Assembly (NCBI RefSeq): GCF_000282575.1
Contig: NZ_AKJA01000121.1
Location: forward strand, 1-37,197
Length of the DNA: 37,197 nt
Reading direction: 5' to 3'
Origin: Herbaspirillum sp. YR522
GTDB taxonomy: Bacteria; Pseudomonadota; Gammaproteobacteria; Burkholderiales; Burkholderiaceae_D
The position numbers and the translations under genes are program-made. The notes below the pieces were generated by a model. That model did not search any database, was not told where the DNA came from, and saw only the letters and a list, made by a program, of their open reading frames with translations. Positions 8,171 through 16,761 of this stretch are shown piece by piece; position 1 is the stretch's first letter, and each line of letters opens with the position of its first letter.

Positions 8171-9587
8171 CGTCGCCTGCTTTCTTCAACGTCGCCGGCA
8201 GCGGCCACTGCGCCACCAGCACCTGATTGCGACCCGACAGCTTGGCGCGATACAGGGCCGCGTCGGCCGCATGCAGCAGGATGCTGACATTGCCCTCGTG
8301 CAGCGGCGGCACGCAACTGGCCACGCCGACGCTGACCGTGATGCGTTCGAAGGTCGACAGCGCATGCGGGATGTTCAATGAAAAGATGGCATCGCACATC
8401 CGGTGCACCACATTGAGTCCCGATCCGGTATCGGTGTCGGACGCGATCAGCGCGAATTCCTCGCCGCCATAGCGCGCCACGGTGTCGCCCGCGCGCCCCA
8501 CGCTCTGTTGCAGCATGCCGGCGACCTGGCGCAATACGTCGTCACCGGCGATATGGCCGTAGTGGTCGTTGTAGTGCTTGAACCAGTCCACGTCGAACAG
8601 GGCGACCGTCATGGGACGGCCGTTGCGGGCGCAGCGCCGCCATTCCTGCTCCAGGGTCTGGTCGAAGCAGCGGCGGTTGGAAATGCCGGTCAGGGCATCG
8701 GTCAGGCTGAGCGACCTGAGCTGCTCGTTGGCCTGCGCCAGGTCGCGGGTACGTTCGGCGATGCGCAGTTCCAGCGACTTGTTGAGGGCGCGCAGCGATT
8801 CCTTTTCCTGTTCCAGTTCGCCGTACAGCGCGCGGTTCTGCGCCATGTGCTGTCTCAGGCTGGCCAGCATGGCGTTGATCGCCTCGGCCAGGAAATGCAG
8901 CTCATGCCGCTTGCGTCCCGGCAGCTCGATGCCTTGCCGGGTACCGGGCTGGTTCAGGTCCTGCTCGCGCACGAAGGAGCTGAGCTTGGTGATCGGCGCA
9001 CCCAGCCAGCGGTGGAACACATACAGGAAGATGAACCACAGCACCAGGGTCTTGATGATGGAGTTGATCAGGATCAAGGTGAAGCCGTAGGCCACTTTCT
9101 TGACCACCACATGACGGCTGGAATACACCGTCCAGGAGCCGATGTCATGGCTGCGGTCATGTTCGTCGCGATACAGGATGGGAAAGTGGTGACCGATGGC
9201 GGCGTTGAGAAAGCCCGCGCTCACCGGGCTGCGCACGCCATCGGCGTCGACGTGGATCTGCTTGCCGTCGCTGTCGAAGATGTTGCCCAGCGCCAGCACC
9301 AGGCGTCCCTGCGGGTCTTCGATCTTGACCCCGGTGACCACCGGCAAATTGCTGATCCCGGTCAGCGTGGCCTTTTGCACGTCGCCCTGGAAGCGCCAGG
9401 TGGCGCTGGCCAGGCTGGCACCGAAGGTCAAGTCCATGGCCATCAATTCACTGTCGATACCGGTCTTGGTGTGCTGGTACTCGGCGGCCAGCTGCAGGCA
9501 GGTAACGATGAGGGTGACCACAAAGTAACTGCCGAAGATGATGCGTAGTAGATGTACCGCCAGGGAATTCTTGGAGAGCAAATTCAT
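8163..9587 (-). CDS. Membrane diguanylate cyclase with periplasmic sensor, HAMP and GGDEF domains
   Basis: 474 residues. A first membrane helix (about 12-34) is followed by a periplasmic sensor (about 35-165, CHASE8-like by the LTFGASLASATWRFQ pattern), a second helix (about 168-192), a HAMP linker, a coiled coil (about 250-292) and a GGDEF domain. The active site reads GGEEF at about 374-378, preceded by an RAGD inhibitory site five residues upstream, so the enzyme should make c-di-GMP and be product-inhibited. The start is the ATG at 9587, four bases after the stop of the FAD oxidase; the frame extends further but only into that gene. The downstream binding protein overlaps its stop. Together these suggest one transcription unit sensing a periplasmic condition. 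Confidence 0.93.
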   Translation of the reverse strand: MNLLSKNSLAVHLLRIIFGSYFVVTLIVTCLQLAAEYQHTKTGIDSELMAMDLTFGASLASATWRFQGDVQKATLTGISNLPVVTGVKIEDPQGRLVLALGNIFDSDGKQIHVDADGVRSPVSAGFLNAAIGHHFPILYRDEHDRSHDIGSWTVYSSRHVVVKKVAYGFTLILINSIIKTLVLWFIFLYVFHRWLGAPITKLSSFVREQDLNQPGTRQGIELPGRKRHELHFLAEAINAMLASLRQHMAQNRALYGELEQEKESLRALNKSLELRIAERTRDLAQANEQLRSLSLTDALTGISNRRCFDQTLEQEWRRCARNGRPMTVALFDVDWFKHYNDHYGHIAGDDVLRQVAGMLQQSVGRAGDTVARYGGEEFALIASDTDTGSGLNVVHRMCDAIFSLNIPHALSTFERITVSVGVASCVPPLHEGNVSILLHAADAALYRAKLSGRNQVLVAQWPLPATLKKAGDGA

Positions 9588-9591
9588 GTTC

Positions 9592-11091
9592 TTAAGCGGG
9601 CGGTATGCTTTGCTCAAATGTAAAGAGGTTGCCGGGATCGTATTTCTTTTTGACACGCATCAATCGTGCCAGGTTGGTGCCGTAATAGGCATTGGCCCAA
9701 TGTGGCAACTCCCGGCTGGGGAAGTTGACGTACGACTGGCGCAACATGAACGGCTGCATGGCGGCAAAATACTCCGACAGCCAGGCTTGCTGGCGGCGCA
9801 CGACGTCCGGGCTGTCGATCGGCGCCCAGGCGCTTTCCATTTCGAAGATGTAGTTGGCGTTGCGGTGGACATAGGCGGTGGCGTCGCACGCCACGTCCCT
9901 GACCTTGCCGCCGATGGCGAACAGGATGCCCATGTTCTGCGGCAGCAACGATCCGCCCGGCCATTTCGTCATCCAGTGCAGCATCCGCTCCAGCGCTTCC
10001 CGCGGCAGGCCATCGGCGACATAGCTGGAGCGCACGTCGTACATGCCGTTCGGATCATCGGTGATCAGGTAGTCGCGGGCCTGCCAGTAACTCATCTGGC
10101 GGATATCGCTCTTGCTCGGCTTGACCAGCTTGAGCGCAGGCGCCAGCGCCTCGAGCGCTTTCTCGCGCGGGCCGAAGAACTGGCCCAGTGTCGCCACCAG
10201 CAGCTGGGCGTGCTTGGGATGCGCGCCGGGCGCGTCGGGGTAGGCCTTGGTGCGGGTCGAGATCTGGCAGGCGTGGTTGCGCTGGATATCCTGCAGCGCC
10301 ATCAGCAGTTCGATCTGCTTTTCGCCCGGCCACACGATGTTGAAGATGGTGACGTCGTCCTTGACCTCGTGCAGCTCGAAGCTGAAGGCGGTATTGACGC
10401 CGAAGTTGCCGCCGCCACCACCGCGCAGCGCCCAGAACAGGTCACGATAGTCGCCGCGGTCGTCGACGCTGACATGCTGGCCGTTGGCCAGGACCACATC
10501 GGTTTGCACCAGGCTGTCGCAGGTCAGGCCGGCGTGGGTGGCCGAGAAACCCCAGCCGCCGCCGAGCACCAGGCCGCTGGCGCCGACCGTGGGACAACGG
10601 CCGGACGGGATGGCGAAGTTGGTGCCGCTGAAGGCATCGGCCATATCCTGGTTGCAGGCGCCGGCCTGGATATAGCCGCGATTCTTGTCGAGATCGTACC
10701 AGACCTTGTTCATCGCCTTGACGTCGATCAACAAGCCCCTGGTGGTCGAAAAACCTGCATAGTTGTGACCGCCCGAGCGAATCGCGAACTGCTGCCGATG
10801 CTCCGCGGCCCAGCGCAGGCACAGCTGGACATCGTGGGCGTCGGCGCACATGGCCACGGCCAGCGGCAATATATCGGCATAGCGCGCATTATTGGGCGCT
10901 GCCGCCATGGCATAGCCCATTTCGCCAGGCAGTACCAGGCGCCCGTGCAGGCTGCGGCCCAAGGCGCGCAGGTTCTTCGGCGAGTGCAATGCCGGCGCTG
11001 CATTGAGCGACCCGGGATAGCTGCCTGCGTACAACAAGGCGGCCCCCGCCTGCAAAAAATTGCGCCGTGGCAAGGCATTGGAATCACGCAT
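9592..11091 (-). CDS. Tat-exported FAD-linked oxidoreductase (PCMH/BBE type) with predicted bicovalent flavin
   Basis: 499 residues. The N-terminus has a twin-arginine signal (PRRNFLQAGAALL), so the folded flavoenzyme should be exported. The PCMH FAD domain shows RSGGHNYAGFS with the flavin-linking His (about H109) and GRCPTVGASGLVLGGG with a Cys (about C166); having both is the pattern of bicovalently flavinylated oxidases such as glucooligosaccharide and berberine-bridge enzymes. The C-terminal BBE segment NAYYGTNLARLMRVKKKYDPGNLF is intact. A GGGGGT ribosome-binding site lies 5 bases before the ATG. It is the first gene of the operon with the GGDEF and binding-protein genes. Substrate is probably a sugar, alcohol or aromatic alcohol; this cannot be narrowed from sequence. 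Confidence 0.93.
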   Translation of the reverse strand: MRDSNALPRRNFLQAGAALLYAGSYPGSLNAAPALHSPKNLRALGRSLHGRLVLPGEMGYAMAAAPNNARYADILPLAVAMCADAHDVQLCLRWAAEHRQQFAIRSGGHNYAGFSTTRGLLIDVKAMNKVWYDLDKNRGYIQAGACNQDMADAFSGTNFAIPSGRCPTVGASGLVLGGGWGFSATHAGLTCDSLVQTDVVLANGQHVSVDDRGDYRDLFWALRGGGGGNFGVNTAFSFELHEVKDDVTIFNIVWPGEKQIELLMALQDIQRNHACQISTRTKAYPDAPGAHPKHAQLLVATLGQFFGPREKALEALAPALKLVKPSKSDIRQMSYWQARDYLITDDPNGMYDVRSSYVADGLPREALERMLHWMTKWPGGSLLPQNMGILFAIGGKVRDVACDATAYVHRNANYIFEMESAWAPIDSPDVVRRQQAWLSEYFAAMQPFMLRQSYVNFPSRELPHWANAYYGTNLARLMRVKKKYDPGNLFTFEQSIPPA

Positions 11092-11624
11092 GACTACCCC
11101 CGCTGAAGTTTATTTTTTTGACCCGGGACCCAACCCCGTTTCGGCGAGCAATTCTAACCCAGCCGCCCGGTTTCGCTTTCAATAGCTTGTGCAACAACGC
11201 CACCTGGTGGACAAACGTTGACTATTGCGGCGCTCGGCCTTGATGAGCGTTGTTAAATTTTAACGAATTGGTGGCGAGTGTTGGCGTGCGTGCAAGAGTG
11301 GCGGGCTTGATTCATCGCCCTGGGCAGTTAGTGATGCATATCCGGACCGATATCTGGAAAGACTGTTAATAGAAACCGTAAATAAATAAAAATACGTAAT
11401 TTAAATCTCGCTAATCCTCGTATTGACGGGGCGGCCGCAGTTCTAAAGTAGTCCCTGCTTGCCGACGAGATCGGACAAGGCCCCCCAAGTAAAAGTTAAT
11501 AAAAGCAAAATCGCCAACCAACAAAAAGAATCTGGTCTTACCTGCTGCTGGTCTTCCTGGCGAGTTCCGAGATGTCTTTCCTGCTCAAGGGGGAGACGCG
11601 ATTCCATTTCAGAAGAGGCATAAG
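11092..11624. promoter_or_regulatory. 533-base divergent intergenic region before the chemoreceptor gene
   Basis: No coding frame is convincing here. The region holds a perfect palindrome GTTAAA-T-TTTAAC at 11252-11264, an A/T-rich patch around 11365-11410, and a sigma-28 (FliA)-like element: TAAAGTAG at 11444-11451 and GCCGACGA at 11461-11468. The spacer of that element is 9 bases instead of the usual 11, so it is a weak candidate for the flagellar-class promoter expected in front of a chemoreceptor. A GAAGAGG ribosome-binding site directly precedes the chemoreceptor ATG. Confidence 0.4.
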
Positions 11625-13238
11625 ATGGGTAAGTTGAAGGTAGTCACCAGGTTGGCTTGCGGGTTTGGCCTGATCATCGTTTTCTTGTTGAGCATTGCCG
11701 TTCTTGGACTGTACGGCATGTCCAGGATCAATGATGCGCTCAGTGACATCACCAACGTCAACAACGTCGAGACCAAGCTGGCCGGGGCACTGCGCAATGC
11801 CTTGAGTTCGCGCGCCATCATCATTCGCAACATTGCCCTGCTGGACGACCCGGTGGCCACGCAGGCGGAGATCGACAACCTGGCCAAGCAGGATAAGGCC
11901 TATGGCGAGGCCTTTGCTGCATTGCAGAAGATCTTTGCCACCGAGTCGTCCACCACGGCGCGGGAGCGGGAGCTGCTGGCCCAGATCAAGGCCGACGAGA
12001 ACGCCACCGTGCCATTGATGGCCAAGGCGCTGCAACTGGGCGTGGAGAACAACACCGCCGAGGCCATCAAGGTCCTGATCTCCGAAGTCCGCCCGAAGCA
12101 GGCGGCGTGGATCAAGTCGCTCACCGAGCTGACCGAAGTCGAGGAGAACCTCAACCAGGCTGCCGCCGAGGCCGCCCGGTCGACCTATACCGAGCTGCGC
12201 CTGTTTACCATCGTCGTCATGCTGGTGGCCGCCATCACCGGGATCGTGGGTGCGATCCTGATCTCGCGTAGCATCCTCGGCCAACTGGGTGCCGAACCGT
12301 CCGAAGCGCAGGCGGTGGCCAAGGATATCGCCAGCGGCGACCTGACGGCCAATGTGCGCTTGCGCAAGGGCGACAGTTCCAGCCTGATGGCCTCCATCGA
12401 GTTGATGCGTCATCAGCTCAATGTCATCGCCCATGGCATCCGGTCGTCGGCCGAGACGATCTCGGTGGCCAGCGGCCAGATCGCCCAGGGCAATTTCGAC
12501 CTGTCGCAGCGCACCGAAGAGCAGGCCGCGTCGCTGGAGGAAACCGCCGCCAGCATGGAAGAACTCACCACCGCGGTACGCCAGAATACCGAGCACGCGT
12601 CCGAGGCCCGCAAGCTGTCGGCCGGCGCGTCCGAGATCGCGACCGCCGGCAGCCAGGCCTTCGATCGCGTGGTGGCGACCATGGATCGCATCACCGCCAG
12701 TTCGGGAAAGATGTCGGACATCATCGGCGTCATCGAGGGGATTGCGTTCCAGACCAATATCCTGGCCTTGAACGCGGCCGTGGAGGCGGCGCGGGCTGGC
12801 GAGCAAGGGCGCGGCTTTGCGGTGGTGGCCAGCGAAGTGCGGTCATTGGCGCAGCGTAGCGCGGTGGCCTCCAAGGAGATCAAGGAACTCATCGGTGAAT
12901 CGCTCGGCCATGTGGCGGCCGGCTCCGAACTGGTGGCCAACACCGGCCAGCAGATGAGCAGCATCGTGTCGTCGGTATTTCGCTTCAGCGAAATCATGAA
13001 CGACATTGCCGCCGCATCGACCGAGCAGAGCAACGGCATCGACCAGATCAACACCGCCATCGTCCAGATGGACCAGGTGACGCAGCAGAATGCCGCGCTG
13101 GTCGAAGAGGCCAGCGCCGCGGCGCAGTCGCTGGCGCACCAGGCCACAGGCTTGCTCAAGGTGGTGTCGGTGTTCAAGATCCGCCAGGATCATGGCGTGC
13201 GGGATGCGGCGCCCCATGCGTTGCCGGCGCTGACCTGA
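11625..13238 (+). CDS. Methyl-accepting chemotaxis protein (Tsr/Tar-like architecture)
   Basis: 537 residues. A membrane helix at about 10-31, a periplasmic four-helix-bundle sensor (about 32-190), a second helix (about 193-214), a HAMP domain, and a long cytoplasmic signalling bundle. The methylation region [18 protein letters not shown] and the highly conserved hairpin tip ([20 protein letters not shown] through [16 protein letters not shown], about 369-412) are intact, so it should couple to CheA/CheW. There is no C-terminal CheR-binding pentapeptide; the protein ends with a short tail (HALPALT). The gene is monocistronic: it is divergent from the FAD oxidase and its stop is 2 bases from the stop of a convergent MFS gene. 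Ligand unknown. Confidence 0.95.
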   Translation: MGKLKVVTRLACGFGLIIVFLLSIAVLGLYGMSRINDALSDITNVNNVETKLAGALRNALSSRAIIIRNIALLDDPVATQAEIDNLAKQDKAYGEAFAALQKIFATESSTTARERELLAQIKADENATVPLMAKALQLGVENNTAEAIKVLISEVRPKQAAWIKSLTELTEVEENLNQAAAEAARSTYTELRLFTIVVMLVAAITGIVGAILISRSILGQLGAEPSEAQAVAKDIASGDLTANVRLRKGDSSSLMASIELMRHQLNVIAHGIRSSAETISVASGQIAQGNFDLSQRTEEQAASLEETAASMEELTTAVRQNTEHASEARKLSAGASEIATAGSQAFDRVVATMDRITASSGKMSDIIGVIEGIAFQTNILALNAAVEAARAGEQGRGFAVVASEVRSLAQRSAVASKEIKELIGESLGHVAAGSELVANTGQQMSSIVSSVFRFSEIMNDIAAASTEQSNGIDQINTAIVQMDQVTQQNAALVEEASAAAQSLAHQATGLLKVVSVFKIRQDHGVRDAAPHALPALT

Positions 13239-13240
13239 AT

Positions 13241-14434
13241 TCAGCGCTGGCGCCAGCCGCGCCAGCGCTGGGCCATCACGCCCAGCGCCATCCAGGTGGT
13301 GGTCAAGGCCACCACGCCGGTGACGCTGGCCAAGGCGACGGTCAAGGGCGCGACAGTCAGCAGCGCGCTGGCGAGGATGATGCCGATCGCGTTGGCGGTG
13401 CGCTGCAGCGCGAACACCTCGGCTTTTCGCCGAGGCGGCGCCAGGGCGTCCAGCGACAGCGAGTAATGGGTGCTCAAGGGGGCGATGACGCAGCCGATCA
13501 TCAGCGTGCCGAGAATGGTGAGCGGCAGCGACAACTGCAGCGCCGCCAGCAGCGATCCGGTGGTCATCAGCGCCAGCTGTGCCAGCACCAGACGGCGCGA
13601 TGACCGCTTGTTGCGTGCACTTACCCATATTCCACCCGCCACCGACGCCACGCACAAGGGCACGGTGAAGAGCACGGCGTGGGCGGGCGCATGGTCGAAT
13701 GTCAATGCCAGCGCCACCGCGCCGATCTCGATGGCCGCCACCGTGGCGCCACCGGCCATGGCGCACAGCAGCCACAGGGCGAGCGCCGGTGTGAAGAGGG
13801 GGCCGGTCTCGATGGCGCCAGGATCGACCGGGCGCGGCGCGGTGTCCGGGATCAGCCAGGCCGGCAAGCTGCCCAGCGCGGCGATGACGCATACCGCGAA
13901 GGCCGGCGAGAGCACCCCCAGCATCGACGCCAGCACCGGCGCCAGCACATAGGTCATTTCATTGAGCGTGGAGGCGATGCCCAGTGCGCGCGGCAGTTGG
14001 TCGCGCGCGACGAGGTCGTTGAGCGCGGCGCGCACGTAGCCGTGCGCGGCGCCATTGACCATCCCGGCCAGCGCGGCCAGGGCGATGATGACCTCGACCG
14101 GGGCCCGGCACCAGCCGGCCAGCGCGATGGCCAGCAACGCCAGGCAGCGCAGCGCCACCAACCCCCGCAGGAACTTGACGGCGCCGAACCGGGCGCCGAA
14201 ACGGGTAATCGGCATCACGCCGATGACCTGGGCCGTGGTCATGGCGAGGATCATCGCCGCGCCGCCGCTGGTCTGGCCGGTCAGCCACAGCGCCAGCAGC
14301 GAGAACGCCACGGGGCCGGCGGCCTGCGGCAGGCTCAGGGTCGCCGAGGCGACGAACCAGCGAACCAGTGGCCCCCTGCCTGGACGGGATGGGCACGGTG
14401 TTTCGTCGCGGCGCGTTTCTTGGCTGTACGTCAT
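13241..14434 (-). CDS. MFS transporter (drug/metabolite exporter-like)
   Basis: 397 residues from the ATG at 14434, with about 11-12 hydrophobic segments beginning at LVRWFVASATLSLPQAAGPVAFSLL. The sequence around GVMPITRFGARFGAVKFLRGL corresponds to the loop 2-3 motif region of MFS proteins; NGAAHGYVRAALNDLVARDQLPRALGIASTLNEMTYVLAPVLAS is typical of a subfamily of small-molecule exporters. A second in-frame ATG at 14524 would add 30 residues without membrane character and is less likely. No substrate motif is recognisable. The last codons form a perfect hairpin shared with the convergent chemoreceptor end. It is divergent from the EamA gene. Confidence 0.87.
   Translation of the reverse strand: MTYSQETRRDETPCPSRPGRGPLVRWFVASATLSLPQAAGPVAFSLLALWLTGQTSGGAAMILAMTTAQVIGVMPITRFGARFGAVKFLRGLVALRCLALLAIALAGWCRAPVEVIIALAALAGMVNGAAHGYVRAALNDLVARDQLPRALGIASTLNEMTYVLAPVLASMLGVLSPAFAVCVIAALGSLPAWLIPDTAPRPVDPGAIETGPLFTPALALWLLCAMAGGATVAAIEIGAVALALTFDHAPAHAVLFTVPLCVASVAGGIWVSARNKRSSRRLVLAQLALMTTGSLLAALQLSLPLTILGTLMIGCVIAPLSTHYSLSLDALAPPRRKAEVFALQRTANAIGIILASALLTVAPLTVALASVTGVVALTTTWMALGVMAQRWRGWRQR
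13242..13270. terminator. Perfect 12-bp inverted repeat at the convergent gene end
   Basis: CAGCGCTGGCGC (13242-13253), a 5-base loop, and GCGCCAGCGCTG (13259-13270) are exact complements. The hairpin starts 4 bases after the chemoreceptor stop and lies inside the last codons of the convergent MFS gene. There is no T-tract, so it may be a factor-assisted or RNA-stabilising 3' structure rather than a classic intrinsic terminator. Confidence 0.5.
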
Positions 14435-14561
14435 CGGTGGATCATGTTCATGGAGCTGCCGCAGTGCGTGAGCGAGCCGGTGCGGCGCGGTGGCGCACGC
14501 ATGCGCTGCGCAACGGGGCGTCATTGTATCCGCTTCGCCGCGGGCCGGCCCGATGGCCCGC

Positions 14562-14567
14562 TATAAT
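14562..14567 (+). promoter_or_regulatory. Candidate -10 element for the EamA gene
   Basis: A perfect TATAAT lies 50 bases before the EamA start in an otherwise G/C-rich stretch. No convincing -35 hexamer is found at the expected distance, so the assignment rests on this hexamer alone. Confidence 0.3.
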
Positions 14568-14617
14568 GCGCAGCCGACGATGCCGTGGCCGCCTTCCCCG
14601 TGGCCTATCCCTGACCG

Positions 14618-15538
14618 ATGAACCTGCCTGCGCCAAGAACCAGACTCCCACTCCAGCTCAGTCGGCAGGAGCTGGCCCTGGTCGCGGTCACGATGTTCTG
14701 GGGCAGCACCTTCGTGGTGGTGCAGAACGCCATGCACCATGCCGGGCCGCTGTGGTTCGTCGGCCTGCGGTTCGTGACCGCGGGGATGATCGGCATGCTG
14801 TTGTTCGCCAGGTCGCTGGCCGGGCTCAGCCGGCGTGACCTGCTGGCCGGGAGCCTGATCGGCGTGGGATTGTTTGCCGGTTATGCGTTGCAGACCCATG
14901 GCATGCAGACCATCAGCAGCAGCAAGTCGGCCTTCATCACGGCGCTGTACGTGCCGATCGTGCCGTTGCTGCAATGGGCGGTGCTGCGGCGTGCGCCTCA
15001 TTTCATGAGCGTGGTAGGGGTGGTGTTGGCCTTCGCCGGCCTGGTGCTGCTGGCCGACCCCGGGGCCGGGGCGCTGCACCTGGGGCCGGGCGAGATCGCC
15101 ACGCTGCTGGGCGCGTTTGCCATTTCTGCGGAAATCATCCTGATCGGCCATTTCGCCGGCACGGTCGATGTGCAGCGCGTGACCATCATCCAGCTGCTGG
15201 TGGCCGGCGTCCTGTCGCTGCTGCTGATGCCGCTGCTGGGCGAAGCGCCGCCGGCGTTCTCGTGGGTCTGGCTGCTGTCCGCGGTGGGCCTCGGCGCGGC
15301 CAGCATCGTGATCCAGCTGACCATGAACTGGGCCCAGAAATCGGTCTCGCCCACCCGCGCCACGGTGATCTATGCGGGTGAACCGGTCTGGGGTGGCCTG
15401 GCTGGCCGCCTGGCAGGCGACCGACTTCCCGCCATTGCCATTGTCGGCGCGGCGCTGATCGTGCTCGGGGTGCTGGTGAGCGAGCTGAAGTTCTCGCGGC
15501 CAGGCAAGTCGCGCCGGGCCGATGGCGCACCGCGCTAG
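14618..15538 (+). CDS. EamA-domain (DMT superfamily) transporter
   Basis: 306 residues with ten hydrophobic segments in two EamA repeats. The first repeat shows VTMFWGSTFVVVQNAM and SSKSAFITALYVPIVPLLQ; the second repeat ends with SPTRATVIYAGEPVWGGLAGRLAGDRL, a very typical EamA ending. Such proteins usually export amino acids or metabolites across the inner membrane. No clear Shine-Dalgarno is visible before the ATG, but the N-terminus fits the family. Its TAG stop shares the palindrome CTAG with the stop of the convergent OmpA-like gene, so the two genes overlap by four bases. Confidence 0.92.
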   Translation: MNLPAPRTRLPLQLSRQELALVAVTMFWGSTFVVVQNAMHHAGPLWFVGLRFVTAGMIGMLLFARSLAGLSRRDLLAGSLIGVGLFAGYALQTHGMQTISSSKSAFITALYVPIVPLLQWAVLRRAPHFMSVVGVVLAFAGLVLLADPGAGALHLGPGEIATLLGAFAISAEIILIGHFAGTVDVQRVTIIQLLVAGVLSLLLMPLLGEAPPAFSWVWLLSAVGLGAASIVIQLTMNWAQKSVSPTRATVIYAGEPVWGGLAGRLAGDRLPAIAIVGAALIVLGVLVSELKFSRPGKSRRADGAPR

Positions 15539-16128
15539 CGCAGGCGAATTTCCACGAACCGGTTGCCTGGCTCCGGCACGCCTTTCTTCTGCGGTACGCG
15601 CGGCTCGCGCGCCCCCTTGCCCACCACTTCGATGCTCAATGGCTCGATCCTGGCGCGCAACAGCTCGCGCTCGATCAGCCGTGCCCTACGTACCGACAGC
15701 ACCTCGTTGTTGGCGTCGCTGCCGATATTGTCGGCATGGCCCACCAGGATGAATTCGCCGGCCGGGAAGCTGCGGAATTCGATCACGGCTTCTTCCAGCA
15801 CCTTGCGCGAAGCGGCGGTCATGCGGTCGCTACCCAGGTCGAAGAACAATTCATAACTGCGCGGGCGCTTGGGCAGGTTCTGCATCACCGGCGCGTACCG
15901 TGCCTGCACGTCGGCCTGGCTCAGCGTGCTGCCCTTGGCCGCGCGTCCGGGCTGCGTCTCGAGCGCTGCGTAGGGTGTGGCCAGCGCCGTCTCGCCGCTG
16001 GCAGTCTTGACCACGATACTGCTGGTCGAGCCGTCGGCCTGGGGCAATAGCACGAACCTTTCCTTGGGGCCGCCGGCGCAGGCGGTGAGAAAGGCGCAGC
16101 AGGCAATGATGGGCAGGATCTTATTCAT
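15535..16128 (-). CDS. OmpA-family peptidoglycan-associated lipoprotein
   Basis: 197 residues. The N-terminus MNKILPIIACCAFLTAC contains a lipobox (LTAC, lipidated Cys at about 17), so it should be an outer-membrane or inner-membrane lipoprotein. The C-terminal half is an OmpA/MotB peptidoglycan-binding domain: YELFFDLGSDRMT, ILVGHADNIGSDANNEVLSVRRA and NRFVEIRLR, with the Asp and Arg positions used to bind diaminopimelate. Its first codons overlap the end of the FecR-domain gene by 8 bases, indicating a two-gene operon. The pair probably acts in the envelope; a precise function is not known. Confidence 0.9.
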   Translation of the reverse strand: MNKILPIIACCAFLTACAGGPKERFVLLPQADGSTSSIVVKTASGETALATPYAALETQPGRAAKGSTLSQADVQARYAPVMQNLPKRPRSYELFFDLGSDRMTAASRKVLEEAVIEFRSFPAGEFILVGHADNIGSDANNEVLSVRRARLIERELLRARIEPLSIEVVGKGAREPRVPQKKGVPEPGNRFVEIRLR

Positions 16129-16603
16129 CGGCCACCTCGACGATGAAGTCGGTGCCCCGGATGCCGATGGTGGCCGTCGGCGTGGCTACCTGCTGGCTCG
16201 ATGGCGAGTGCTTGCCGATCAGGCCCGATACGTAGCGCAGCGTGCCCTTGGCCAGGCGCACCGCGATCCTGCCTTCGCCGGCGCTTTCGTTAAAGGCGAA
16301 ATCTTCCAGCACGAAGCTGGACCCGGGCCCGATCGACATCAGCGTGTCGTCGCGCAGGGTAATGCCGGCGGCGGCATCGGCGCCGGTCACCACACGGTCG
16401 CCGGGGTAAAGTTTCAGGCCGACGCTGGCGACATTGTCCTGGCCCTGGCGCTGGACCGTGACCTGGCCCGTGAGCACCTTGACGATGCCGGCCTGGGTGG
16501 CTTGCTGGGCGCGGGCGTCATGCGCGGCGGCCAGCAGGCCGACCAGCGCCAGCATGGCCAGCGATGGACGATGAATGAAAGCTGAATTCCCCAACGACTG
16601 CAT
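16121..16603 (-). CDS. Exported FecR-domain protein
   Basis: 160 residues. A signal peptide (LAMLALVGLLAAAHDARA, cleavage before QQAT) precedes a FecR-like beta-rich domain: GIVKVLTGQVTVQRQGQ, GLKLYPGDRVVTGADAAAGITLRDDTLMSIGPGSSFVLEDF, ending with TPTATIGIRGTDFIVEV. Stand-alone periplasmic FecR domains without the anti-sigma cytoplasmic part are known in this lineage and are often next to OmpA and CHASE2-cyclase genes; the first partner is present here (8-base overlap), the cyclase is not. It lacks any sigma-binding region, so it is not a classic FecR anti-sigma factor. Confidence 0.88.
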   Translation of the reverse strand: MQSLGNSAFIHRPSLAMLALVGLLAAAHDARAQQATQAGIVKVLTGQVTVQRQGQDNVASVGLKLYPGDRVVTGADAAAGITLRDDTLMSIGPGSSFVLEDFAFNESAGEGRIAVRLAKGTLRYVSGLIGKHSPSSQQVATPTATIGIRGTDFIVEVADE

Positions 16604-16663
16604 GAAGCCCTCCCCGTGAGCTGAATGTGATGCGCGCTCTTCGGTCGCCGCGCATTGTCAGAG

Positions 16664-16669
16664 ATTATA
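16664..16669 (-). promoter_or_regulatory. Candidate -10 element for the FecR/OmpA operon
   Basis: On the minus strand a perfect TATAAT lies about 60 bases before the FecR-domain start. No good -35 hexamer is visible at 16-18 bases, so confidence is low. Confidence 0.33.
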
Positions 16670-16761
16670 AGCAGGGTTTGCGGCGTGAGCGGCTCCCGGT
16701 GGTCGCAAATATCACGCGCCCGGCGCCAGCGGTCGGGGGCGATGTCGTGATGTCAATCATT

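Noticed and set aside
9538-11106. 522-codon plus-strand frame opposite the flavo-oxidase
   Set aside because: Antisense shadow; the opposite frame carries all family motifs and a Tat signal.
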